Shown piece after piece: positions 8,652 through 16,444 of a stretch of 64,000 nt of DNA (its first letter is position 1; the number at the start of each line of letters is the position of its first letter). The stretch spans positions 1,736,001 to 1,800,000 of the forward strand of contig OY969919.1 in the NCBI GenBank assembly GCA_963704585.1, written 5' to 3'. The notes beneath the pieces are model-generated. The model was not told where the DNA came from and did no database searches. It saw only the letters and a list, made by a program, of their open reading frames with translations. This stretch comes from Bog-756 sp963704585 (GTDB lineage: Bacteria; Actinomycetota; Acidimicrobiia; Acidimicrobiales; RAAP-2). A program made the translations under genes and the position numbers.

Positions 8652-9953
8652 CTACCGTCCCAGCTCCGTCCCACCCGGCTCGCTCGAACCCGGCGCCTCC
8701 AGCTGCCGAAGCTGGTCGAGGAGCCACCCACGTTCCCAGAAGTTGGCCTCCCCGCCCAACTCGAGCAGGCGGCGATGTCCTTCGACGAGCACCGAGCGGG
8801 CACGAGGCTCCTCGGGCGCCGCGGCGGCGACCGCCTCGGCCAGGCGGATCGCCACGACGGGGTCGCCCCGACCGAGGGCTTCTTCGGCGCGTGCGAGCGA
8901 GGCCTCGACCCCCGCGGCCGCGACGAGCTCGCCGAGCGCGGCGTCCGACGGGTCGGGGTAGAGCTCGGTGGTCGATCGCATCCTGAACCAGCCCACGTAG
9001 CTCTCCCAGATCGTGCGCACCGCCCAGGCGACCTTGCCGTACCCCTGCCCGACGCGGAGCTCGGGAGGGAGGCGGATCTCCCGCATCAGCGTCCAGACGT
9101 CGACGCCCCCGTTGATCCCCTCGAGGGTGCGCCGGTGCACCCAGTCGACCGCGTCGTGGAGCCGCGCGAGCGAGGCGTCGACGAGCTCGGACCCGACGAC
9201 GGGCTCGTGGCGCCCGGTGACCAGCAGCTCGGGCCGCAGCGCGCGCACCGTGCGCACGCTCTCCAGGTACGGCTCGACGAACCGGTAGCGGTCGCCGCGG
9301 ATCGTGTTGAGGTTCGGGAAGTGCGGGAAGAGCGGGCCGAAGAGGTTGCTCACCAGGGCGGTGCTGTCATCGGGCAGCCAGACGACCGCGCTGTCGACCG
9401 TCTCGCCGACCGCCGCGTGCAGCTCGATCCGCACCCCGTCGACGTCGAGGTCGAGTCGGTCGTCGAAGGTGAGATCCGGGACCGGCTCCGACTGGTGCAT
9501 CGACACCCCGGGGTTCTCCGCCGCGATCCGGCGTGCGTCGGTGCCGAGGGTGTCGAACCAGATGCCGGCGGTCCGCATCCGCATGGCACGGATGCGCGCG
9601 TCGTCCGCCTGGCATGCCGCGTTGTTGGCTTGCGCGACGTAACGGGTGCCCTCCTCCTTGAAGAGATCGACCCCGCCGAGGTGGTCGACGTGGCCCTGGG
9701 TCGTGATCACGTAGTGCGTCGGTCCCGGTCGGACCGCGTCGAAGACCCGCTTGTGGTGGGGCGCCTCGAACCCGAGGCCGGTGTTGACGACGACCCGGCC
9801 ACCGTCGGTGAGCAATAGGTAGGCGGCCGTCGTCCCGCCGGACCGGTAGAGACGGTCGCCGATCCGGTGGGCCGGATCGTCGTAGACCGGGCGGAGGAGC
9901 TCCCGGCCGGGTCGGGTGTCGATGAGCCGGTCGACCTCCTCCTCGATCGTCAC
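8652..9953 (-). CDS. alkylsulfatase-like metallo-beta-lactamase-fold hydrolase
   Basis: A 433-aa protein beginning VTIEEEVDRL at GTG 9953, overlapping the sulfotransferase stop by GTGA. Residues about 35-230 are an MBL fold: VVVNTGLG, then TQGHVDHLGGVDLF as the metal-binding loop, and later DSTALVSNLFG. Residues about 280-420 match the all-helical dimerization domain of SdsA1/BDS1-type alkylsulfatases. It lacks the third, SCP2-like domain of the roughly 650-aa enzymes. The first His of the canonical HxHxDH loop is Gln here, so one zinc ligand is changed. By family it would cleave a sulfate ester or a related bond in a lipid. Its direct coupling to a sulfotransferase is notable. Confidence 0.8.
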   Translation of the reverse strand: MTIEEEVDRLIDTRPGRELLRPVYDDPAHRIGDRLYRSGGTTAAYLLLTDGGRVVVNTGLGFEAPHHKRVFDAVRPGPTHYVITTQGHVDHLGGVDLFKEEGTRYVAQANNAACQADDARIRAMRMRTAGIWFDTLGTDARRIAAENPGVSMHQSEPVPDLTFDDRLDLDVDGVRIELHAAVGETVDSAVVWLPDDSTALVSNLFGPLFPHFPNLNTIRGDRYRFVEPYLESVRTVRALRPELLVTGRHEPVVGSELVDASLARLHDAVDWVHRRTLEGINGGVDVWTLMREIRLPPELRVGQGYGKVAWAVRTIWESYVGWFRMRSTTELYPDPSDAALGELVAAAGVEASLARAEEALGRGDPVVAIRLAEAVAAAAPEEPRARSVLVEGHRRLLELGGEANFWERGWLLDQLRQLEAPGSSEPGGTELGR

Positions 9954-11202
9954 CGGACCTCCGTCGCGAGGTCGAAGCGGTCGAGATACGCGCCGAAGCG
10001 CGAGCGGACCTCGTCGGGGGTCGTGTCGAAGTCGGCCCGCAGGTCGTAGACGACCCGGCCCTCCCTGCCGCGGGGGTGGGCGTCGCGGAAGGCGTCGATC
10101 TCGGCGCGGGCACGGTCGGTGAGCTCGATGCCCGCGCAGGCGTAGACCCGCTCGAGGGTTGCCGTCTCGTCGGCCATGTACTCGTGGAAGAGGACGTCGA
10201 GGGTCCGCTCCTCGGGTAGGAGGTGGCGGTCCCGCAGTGACGCGTCGAGGAGCCGTCCGATGCGGTCGGTCCAGTAGTCGCGGTACCAGACCGGCATGGT
10301 CGTCCGGTACGTCGTCCTGGCGCCGTAGCAGGCCATGGTGATGGTCGACTGCACGACGGCGACGGGGTCGCGGTGGGTGACCACGACGGTCGCGTCCGGA
10401 AACGTCGTGAGCAATGGGCCGAGCTGCTCGAGGTGCTGCGGGGACTTGAGCACCCAACGCTCCTTCGGGCGCGTCCACTGCAGCACCTGCAGCACCGTCT
10501 TCATGTAGGCGTAGTGCGCGATCTGGTCGTGGCCGAGGTAGTGGTCGCGCCACCGGGCGCGCGGGCGACCCACTCGAGGGTGTAGCTCGAGAAGTCGGGG
10601 AGCTGGAGCTCGATCTCCTCGTGCACGTGGTCGGGGTCCATCGGGTGCATCGCGGCGACCAGCGGGGCCGCGGCCTGCATGGACTGCCACGCCTGGTCGC
10701 ACCGGTTCCACCGCGGGTCGACGCCGTCGACCTCATCGGGCTCGGTCGGGTTCGGCACCGGCTCGTACGACTCCCAGAGCGGCATCGAGCGGAAGCGGCT
10801 GTCGGCGGCCAGCATGTTCACGAGGTGGGTGGTGCCCGAGCGCGGCAGCCCGACGACGATCACCGGACGCTCGATTCGGACCCCGCGGATCTCGGGATGG
10901 CGCCGGAGCAGGTCGTGGAGGAGGAGGCGGTTCGCCGCGTAGCGGGTGCAGTCGCCGAACATGAGCATCCGCCCGATGCCGGTCCGCTCCTCGTCGGCGT
11001 CCATCTCGGCGAGCTGGAGCCCGAGCCGCTCCTCGAAGTCGTCCGGGCCGAAGTCGTCGAGGCCGGTCCGGGCGACCGCGGCCTCGCAGACCGCGCCGAC
11101 CGACAGGGTGGTCGCCTTCGACTCGCCGAACTCGATCGCCAGGCGCTGCACGTCGTTGAGGACCGGGGAGCCGAGATCGTCCACCCGGATCGCGTCGCCC
11201 AT
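9950..11202 (-). CDS. sulfotransferase-family protein, frameshifted near 10560
   Basis: The N-terminal frame (from ATG 11202, Shine-Dalgarno GAGG) contains a PAPS-binding loop VVGLPRSGTTHLVNML and reads to LEWVAR. The C-terminal frame picks up at RWRDHYLGHDQIAHYAY and contains WVLKSPQHLEQL and VVVTHRDPVAVVQS, the conserved 3'-phosphate-binding region, ending at TGA 9950. Joining the frames near 10555-10568, a CGCGCGC run, gives a normal sulfotransferase of about 416 aa; removing two bases or adding one restores the frame. The same family includes proteins acting on lipids and sterols. Gene order is SDR, 9 bp, this gene, then MBL alkylsulfatase-like by a GTGA overlap. The break is probably an indel error, but a real pseudogene cannot be excluded. 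Confidence 0.78.
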
Positions 11203-11211
11203 CGTGCCGCC

Positions 11212-11961
11212 TCAGCGCGCGAGGTAGCCGCCGTCGACGGCGAGCACGGACCCCGTGGTGAACGCGGCGGCCTCGCTCGAGAGATAGAGCACCGCCGCCG
11301 CGACCTCGTCGGGCGTGCCCATCCTGCCGAGCACCCCGCGGCCGACCTCCGCCTCGAGCAGCTCGGGGAAGGCGAGCATGGGCGCGGTCATCGGCGTGTC
11401 GATGAGCCCCGGCGCGACGGCGTTGACCCGGATGCCGTCCCCGGCCCAGTGCACCGCGAGGTTCCGGGTCAGCGTGAGGAGCGCGGCCTTGGCCGCGGCG
11501 TACCCGGGGACGATGGTCGTCGAGCGGAAGGCCGTCATCGAGACGAGGTTCACGATGCTCGCACCGCCGGCCATCGCACTGGCCGCGAGCGCGCCACGCG
11601 AGCCGACCGTGAGCCGCATCGCGCCCTCGACGTTGAGGTCGAGCGCCGCCGCGAAGCCGTCGGGGTCCCACTCGTCCCGACCGTCGGGGAAGTTCGCACC
11701 GGCGTTGTTCACGAGCACGTCGAGCGTCCCGAGGGATCCGGCGAGCGCATCGACCGCGGCGTGGTCGCGGACCTCGAGGCGGCGGTAGTCGAACGCAGCG
11801 AGGTCGGTGTCGTACTCGTCGGGGCCGTCGCGGGTGCCGGTCACCGTCACCTCCGCGCCGCTCGACGCGAAGGCGGAGGCGATCGCGAGGCCGATCCCGC
11901 TGGTCCCGCCGGTCACGAGCACCGAGGTGCCGTCGAAGTCGAACTGCAGTCGGTTGGTCAT
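11212..11961 (-). CDS. short-chain dehydrogenase/reductase
   Basis: A 249-aa classical SDR. The NAD(P)-binding motif is VTGGTSGIGLAIA, the structural motif is NNAGANF, and the catalytic residues are Ser (NLVSMTAF) with YAAAK. The C-terminal LAVDGGY is the usual end. TGTRDGP after the second strand lacks the acidic residue expected for a strict NAD enzyme, so NADP is possible. It likely oxidises or reduces a secondary alcohol or ketone. ATG 11961 overlaps the stop of the upstream alcohol dehydrogenase (ATGA), and the gene is followed after 9 bp by the sulfotransferase, so the two redox enzymes probably act on the same alcohol intermediate as the sulfotransferase. Confidence 0.92.
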   Translation of the reverse strand: MTNRLQFDFDGTSVLVTGGTSGIGLAIASAFASSGAEVTVTGTRDGPDEYDTDLAAFDYRRLEVRDHAAVDALAGSLGTLDVLVNNAGANFPDGRDEWDPDGFAAALDLNVEGAMRLTVGSRGALAASAMAGGASIVNLVSMTAFRSTTIVPGYAAAKAALLTLTRNLAVHWAGDGIRVNAVAPGLIDTPMTAPMLAFPELLEAEVGRGVLGRMGTPDEVAAAVLYLSSEAAAFTTGSVLAVDGGYLAR

Positions 11962-12965
11962 GCCGCACCGTCCATGGTGACGGTGACCTTGCCGCACTCC
12001 TTCGACCCCTCGAGGATGGCGAGGCCCTCCGCGAACTGTTCGAGTGGCACGGTGTGGGTGACGAGGAACGAGAGATCGCGCCTCGCGAGCAGCTCGATCG
12101 CGTCCTCGAAGCGCGGCGGGTACTCGAACGAGCCACGCACGGTGAACTCCTTCATGAGGACCATCGTGAAGTCGGTCGGCACCGGCCGGTAGTGGAGGGC
12201 CACGACCGAGAGCCGCCCTCCGGAGCGACCGTTGCGCAGGATGTCACCGATGACCTGCTCGGAGCCCGAGGCCTCGATGAAGGCGTCGGTGGCGGCGGTG
12301 GGCCCGAACAGGAACGGCGCCGTACCGTGGCGCCGGGCGAGCTCGTGCCAGACGTCGTCGGTTCCGGGGTCGAGGGTGGCGGCGGCACCCGCAGTACTGG
12401 CGAGCTCCCGACGCCGCGCACTCGGCTCGATCGCGACGACCTCGTCGACGCCCCGGTCGGCGAGGGCCGCGATGGCGAGGAGCCCGATCGGCCCGCACCC
12501 GAAGACGGCGACCGAGTCGCCCGGTGCAACATCGGCCTGGTCGGCCGCGTGGATGGCGACCGCGGTCGGCTCCGCGAGCGCCGCTGTGCGGAGCGGCATC
12601 CCGTCGGGCACCGCGAAGAGCCGGCGTCCCCTGGCAGCCTCCCGGACGAGGAGGAGCGGGGTCAGGCCGCCTTCGGACGCACCGCTGCCGAGCCGGCCGA
12701 GCTCCTCGTCGACCGGGTGGACGACGACACGGTCACCCACTGACACGTCGCGCACCTCCCGGCCGATCCACTCGACGACACCGGCCATCTCGTGCCCGAG
12801 GGCCATCGGCTTGCCGGTGATGCCGCCCATGTGGACGTAGGAGACGTCGGTCCCGCAGATGCCGCACGCCGCGATCCGGACCAGAGCGTCGCGCGGTCCG
12901 GGCTCCGGCGGTGCCACCTCGTCGAGACGGACGTCGTTCGGGCCGTGGACCCGGATCTGCTGCAT
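11958..12965 (-). CDS. zinc-binding alcohol dehydrogenase, MDR family
   Basis: A 335-aa medium-chain dehydrogenase, promoter-proximal in the 6.8-13 kb operon. The catalytic zinc site is visible as ACGICGTD and GHEMAG (residues about 35-65), and the nucleotide fold as VAVFGCGPIGLLAIAAL near 165. There is no four-cysteine structural zinc lobe: the region between GDRVVVHP and the Rossmann fold carries EELGRLGSGASEGGL instead, as in threonine/sorbitol dehydrogenase-like branches that lost that site. It should oxidise an alcohol with NAD(P). ATG 12965 is chosen; the longer frame is Arg-rich. The 129 bp before it, up to the UspA stop, should contain the operon promoter. Confidence 0.9.
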   Translation of the reverse strand: MQQIRVHGPNDVRLDEVAPPEPGPRDALVRIAACGICGTDVSYVHMGGITGKPMALGHEMAGVVEWIGREVRDVSVGDRVVVHPVDEELGRLGSGASEGGLTPLLLVREAARGRRLFAVPDGMPLRTAALAEPTAVAIHAADQADVAPGDSVAVFGCGPIGLLAIAALADRGVDEVVAIEPSARRRELASTAGAAATLDPGTDDVWHELARRHGTAPFLFGPTAATDAFIEASGSEQVIGDILRNGRSGGRLSVVALHYRPVPTDFTMVLMKEFTVRGSFEYPPRFEDAIELLARRDLSFLVTHTVPLEQFAEGLAILEGSKECGKVTVTMDGAA

Positions 12966-13081
12966 CGTCCCTCGAGCTCCTCGACGGTCCCTGGGTGGTC
13001 TGCCGGTCCGGCCGCGCACCGAGCGCACCGGGCCGCATCATTGCAGGTCGGTCGGCGGGCGCGCCGTTGCGCCGCAGTGCC

Positions 13082-13094
13082 GGCCCGCAGGGCC
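13082..13094 (-). terminator. short hairpin directly after uspA stop
   Basis: GGCCC-TGC-GGGCC forms a perfect 5-bp stem with a 3-base loop, starting right at the stop codon of the UspA gene on the minus strand. There is no U-run after it. It could be a weak terminator separating uspA from the operon downstream. Confidence 0.35.
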
Positions 13095-13547
13095 CTACGC
13101 GTCCCCCCGGGTGACCATCACCGTGCACGGACTGTTGCGGACCACGTAGTCCGAGACCGAGCCGAGGACGGCCCGCTTGATGCCGCCGCGACCCCGGGTG
13201 CCGAGCACGATCACCTGGGCGGGGAGCTCGCCTGCGAGCGCGCAGATCGCCTCACCCGGCTCGCCGTCGAGCACCCGCGACTCGGTCGGCGCGATGCCGA
13301 GGCCCTTCGCCGCCCCCTCGAGGACCGATCGCGCCGAGCCGATCGCGCTGGCGTGCATCTCGTCGTACTGCTCCTGCGTCACCGACGCACCGGTGAACCC
13401 CGTGCCGCCGAGCAGGTCGGCGTCGGGCGTCTCTGCGACCGTGAGCAGCACGTAGCGGGTGTCCGGTCCCAACAGCCCGATGCCGGCGACGAGCGCGGCC
13501 TGTGCGAGCTCGGATCCGTCGGTGCAGAGCAACGCGGTGACCACCAT
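13095..13547 (-). CDS. universal stress protein, UspA family
   Basis: A 150-aa single-domain Usp. The N-terminus ALLCTDGSELA supplies the first strand and the Asp that contacts ATP, and the C-terminal part has VLGTRGRGGIKRAVLGSVSDYVV, the G-2x-G-9x-G(S/T) ATP-binding signature of the ATP-binding UspA branch. The last strand is CTVMVTR. Cytoplasmic; usually induced by stress or starvation. ATG 13547 is preferred because the frame upstream is Arg/Trp-rich and overlaps the divergent gene's leader. It is monocistronic, divergent from the VOC gene at 13672, with 124 bp between them. Confidence 0.92.
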   Translation of the reverse strand: MVVTALLCTDGSELAQAALVAGIGLLGPDTRYVLLTVAETPDADLLGGTGFTGASVTQEQYDEMHASAIGSARSVLEGAAKGLGIAPTESRVLDGEPGEAICALAGELPAQVIVLGTRGRGGIKRAVLGSVSDYVVRNSPCTVMVTRGDA

Positions 13548-13671
13548 GCGGCCAACACTAGTGAGGTGTCCCTCGCCGTCGCCCGGGCCGCAGGCGTTGC
13601 GGTCGGACCGCCCGGCGAGCAGACTCGTGGGAGGGCCCCGCCGGGGTCCCCCACGCGGAACGGAGCCGACC

Positions 13672-14205
13672 ATGCCCTTCCACCACGTCGCCATCGCCGC
13701 CCGCGACATCGATGCGACCCATCGCTTCTACTCCGAGGCGATGGGCTTCGAGCTTGTCAACGTCGACGTGATCCCCTATCTCGAGCAGGGATGGGCCCGC
13801 CACCTCTTCTACGACACCGGGCGTGGTGGGATGCTCGCGATCTGGGACCTGCACGGTGACGAGGTCCCCGACTTCGACCCGGCGCTCTCGACCGGTCTCG
13901 GACTCCCCAACTTCGTCAACCACCTCGCGTTCGACGCGCCGACCCTCGAGGTCCTCGACGGGTGCCGCGATCGGTGGCTCGCCCACGGGCACGACGTCGT
14001 GCGCGTCGACCACGGGTGGTGCGTCTCGATCTACACCGACGACCCGGGCGGGACGATGGTCGAGTTCTGCTGCACGACGCGGCAGTTCGACCATCGCGAC
14101 CGCGAGACCGCCCTCCGGCGCCTTGCCGCGGTCGAGCCCGAGGTCGACCGCACGGAGCCCCCGATCGACTTCTACGTCGCCGAGGGTGCCAATCAACCTG
14201 CCTGA
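13672..14205 (+). CDS. VOC-family protein (glyoxalase/extradiol-dioxygenase fold)
   Basis: A 177-aa protein starting MPFHHVAIAARDIDATHRFY, a textbook first VOC module. The second half has FVNHLAFDAP, then the end strand DPGGTMVEFCC. His4 or His5, the His in NHLAF and Glu in MVEF are the probable metal ligands. The 25 residues after the VOC fold are charged and end APPI-like without a further domain. A Shine-Dalgarno-like CGGAG sits 7-8 bases before ATG 13672. It converges on the acyltransferase gene with only a 29-bp gap that holds a hairpin. Substrate unknown. Confidence 0.85.
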   Translation: MPFHHVAIAARDIDATHRFYSEAMGFELVNVDVIPYLEQGWARHLFYDTGRGGMLAIWDLHGDEVPDFDPALSTGLGLPNFVNHLAFDAPTLEVLDGCRDRWLAHGHDVVRVDHGWCVSIYTDDPGGTMVEFCCTTRQFDHRDRETALRRLAAVEPEVDRTEPPIDFYVAEGANQPA

Positions 14206-14208
14206 TCC

Positions 14209-14231
14209 GGCCGACCCGGGGCCGGGTGGCC
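14209..14231. terminator. bidirectional hairpin between convergent genes
   Basis: A GC hairpin with arms GGCCGACCCGG and CCGGGTGGCC (one bulged G, 2-base loop) fills the 29-bp gap between the stops at 14205 and 14235. Position and symmetry suit a terminator used by both genes, although there is no U-tract. Confidence 0.45.
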
Positions 14232-14234
14232 GCG

Positions 14235-15044
14235 CTACCCGAGGACGGGGAAGCGCCGCTCCGCAGCGAGCCGGTCGAGCGTGGCCTGCATGGTCCCGAC
14301 CAGCTCGTCGTAGCACTTGCGCACGACGACGTCGTCGTCGGCGGCGTCGGGGCCGAACTGCGCGGTCCAGTCGATCGCCGGTCCGAGCTCCACGGTGATC
14401 TTCGCGGGCAGCGGCCAGGTCGGGATGCCGCCGGGCACGACGCCGAACGGTGGCCCGAAGACCAGCGGCCAGACCTTGATGCGGAACCGGCGGTCGATGC
14501 CGGTCCACCGTGCCACCCGCTCACCGCGGGCGAGCACCACCAGCGTCTCGTGCGCGCCGACCGACACGGATGGCACGACGGGTACCTGCGCCCGGAGCGC
14601 GAGGCGCACGAAACCCAAGCGCTCACCGAATTCGATGCGGTTCCGCTCCCGCCACGGCCGGAAGACCTCCCAGTCGCCTCCGGGGTAGTCGATGAGGATC
14701 GCTCCGCTCCGCAGGACGGCCTCGGCTTCGTCACGGCCGGCCTCGATCGCGCCCGCGCGCCCGAGCGCGGCGCCGACGCCGGGGAACCCGAGCAGGAAGG
14801 AGTGGAACAGTGCGTAGACGTCCTCGTCCTCGCCGCGCTCGCGCCACCATGCGGTGAGCAGGACCGGCAGGTCGGGCGGCATCTGCCCGCCGGAGTGGTT
14901 GCCGACGACAAGAAAGGGACCTTCTCCGGGAAGCCGATCGAAGCCGCGCACCGTCGGGCGGAAGTAGGACGCGTAGCGCTCGAGGATCGGGCGCACCGAG
15001 CGGACGAAGGCCGGATCGCGGGCGGATCGGATCACGCTGCTCAC
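14235..15044 (-). CDS. PlsC/DGAT2-like lysophospholipid acyltransferase family protein
   Basis: A 269-aa acyltransferase. FLVVGNHSGGQMPPD near residue 40 stands where the catalytic NHxSxxD box of PlsC enzymes is, but the spacing is H-X7-D rather than H-X4-D. Later blocks IDYPGGDWEVFRPW and GFVRLALRAQVPVVP are typical of the diacylglycerol-acyltransferase-like actinobacterial group. It lacks a clear membrane helix. The GTG at 15044 overlaps the WS/DGAT stop (GTGA), so the two are co-translated. With the preceding WS/DGAT and hydrolase it probably makes or remodels neutral lipid or phospholipid, using acyl-CoA or acyl-ACP. Confidence 0.8.
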   Translation of the reverse strand: MSSVIRSARDPAFVRSVRPILERYASYFRPTVRGFDRLPGEGPFLVVGNHSGGQMPPDLPVLLTAWWRERGEDEDVYALFHSFLLGFPGVGAALGRAGAIEAGRDEAEAVLRSGAILIDYPGGDWEVFRPWRERNRIEFGERLGFVRLALRAQVPVVPSVSVGAHETLVVLARGERVARWTGIDRRFRIKVWPLVFGPPFGVVPGGIPTWPLPAKITVELGPAIDWTAQFGPDAADDDVVVRKCYDELVGTMQATLDRLAAERRFPVLG

Positions 15045-16441
15045 AGCCTCGTCCCGACCGGTACGTCGAGCGCGTCCTCCAGCTCGCGGAGCGACTCGCC
15101 GAGCGCGTCGGCCAGCTTCCACGGGTCCGGAACGCTCGCCGGGCACCCGAGGATCGAGACGTGGAGCGTGCCCGCGTAGCTCCACGCCGTGATGTTCAGG
15201 CCGATCCCCTCGAGGATCGGGCCGACCGAGTAGAGCGCGTCGAGCCTGGCCTGACCGAGCTCGAGCCGCTCGCTCGGCCCCGGGACGTTCGAGAGGACCA
15301 CGTTGAGCGGCGGGCGCAGCATGTTCGCGAGGTGGGAGCGGCCCCAGGTCCGCACCGTGAGCGCGTAGAGCTGCGGCGGGACGACGTCCGCCCGTCGCTC
15401 GAGGAGGTCGTTGCCGAGCACCGAACGCACGTCCTTGGACGCTGCGGTGACCTGCCGGATGTGGTCGAGCCGCTCGACCGGGTCCTCGACGTCGGTCGCG
15501 ATCGAGACGTAGAGGTTGTCGACCCGGTTGCCTCCGAGGCGGTCCTCGCGACGGTCGGTCGAGACCGGCACGCTCGCGATCAGCGGTCGCCCCGGGAGCG
15601 CATCCATCGCCACGAGGTACCGGCGGAGTGCGCCGCTGCAGACCGCGAGGAAGACGTCGTTGAGGGTCGCACCCGCAGCCCGTCGGATCGCCTTCAGTTC
15701 CTCGAGCGGGAGCGTGGTCATCGCGAACGTCCGCGCCGGGGACAGCGAGACGTTGAAGGGCGTCTTCGGCGCGTCGAACGGGAGCGGCGGCCGGACGGCG
15801 GCCGCCTGCCGCCTCGTCTCCGACTCGCGCATCCCGCGGACCGAGCGGGACGCGAGCGCCGGAAGGTGGCGGAGGCGCTCCACGTGGGCGCGTCCGGCGA
15901 TCCGGAGCAGCTCGCGCCTGGTCGGCAGCTCCTCGGGGGACCAGGTCGTCCTGCGCTCGGACTCGGTCGCCGGGCGCATCGCGTTCTGCAGGAGTGCGAC
16001 CGTCGCCGCCCCGTCGGCGAGCGCGTGGTGCACCTTGGCGACCACGGCGACCTTGTCGCCCTCGAGCCCTTCGACCACCACCAGCTCCCAGAGCGGGCGG
16101 TCCCTCGGGAGGGGCGTGCTCGCCACCTCCGCGACCACCGCGGCGAGCTCGCGGTCGGCGCCGGGCGGTGCCACGCGCATCGACCGCACGTGGTTGCGCA
16201 GATCGAACTCGGGATCCTCCACCCAGACCGGGTGACCGAGCCCGAACGGGATCGGCACCGCTCGGCGACGGAAGGGCGGCAGGCGATCGAGGCGTCGACC
16301 GAACAGCTCGACGATCCGGTCGGCTGACGAGGCTTCGGGCAGCCCGGCGAGGTCGAAGACCGCGACCTTCAGGGTGTGCATGTGGGTGGCGCGGGTCTCG
16401 GAGTAGAGGAACTTCGCGTCGAGCCCGACCATCGGCTCCAC
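15041..16441 (-). CDS. wax ester synthase/diacylglycerol acyltransferase (WS/DGAT)
   Basis: A 466-aa enzyme, normal length for the family. The catalytic motif HHALADG is at residues 138-144, and the second family signature appears as LSNVPGP, followed by GIGLNITAWSY in the C-terminal half. It would transfer a fatty acyl group from acyl-CoA to a long-chain alcohol (wax ester) or diacylglycerol (triacylglycerol). The protein is probably peripheral on the inner face of the membrane. Start GTG 16441, 3 bp after the upstream hydrolase stop; its stop overlaps the PlsC-like gene. Together they form a storage-lipid operon. Confidence 0.9.
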   Translation of the reverse strand: MEPMVGLDAKFLYSETRATHMHTLKVAVFDLAGLPEASSADRIVELFGRRLDRLPPFRRRAVPIPFGLGHPVWVEDPEFDLRNHVRSMRVAPPGADRELAAVVAEVASTPLPRDRPLWELVVVEGLEGDKVAVVAKVHHALADGAATVALLQNAMRPATESERRTTWSPEELPTRRELLRIAGRAHVERLRHLPALASRSVRGMRESETRRQAAAVRPPLPFDAPKTPFNVSLSPARTFAMTTLPLEELKAIRRAAGATLNDVFLAVCSGALRRYLVAMDALPGRPLIASVPVSTDRREDRLGGNRVDNLYVSIATDVEDPVERLDHIRQVTAASKDVRSVLGNDLLERRADVVPPQLYALTVRTWGRSHLANMLRPPLNVVLSNVPGPSERLELGQARLDALYSVGPILEGIGLNITAWSYAGTLHVSILGCPASVPDPWKLADALGESLRELEDALDVPVGTRL

Positions 16442-16444
16442 GGG

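Noticed and set aside
8652..10736. 694-aa fusion of a sulfotransferase part and the MBL protein
   Set aside because: The first 260 residues are an out-of-frame reading; the MBL gene starts at GTG 9953 by the GTGA overlap.
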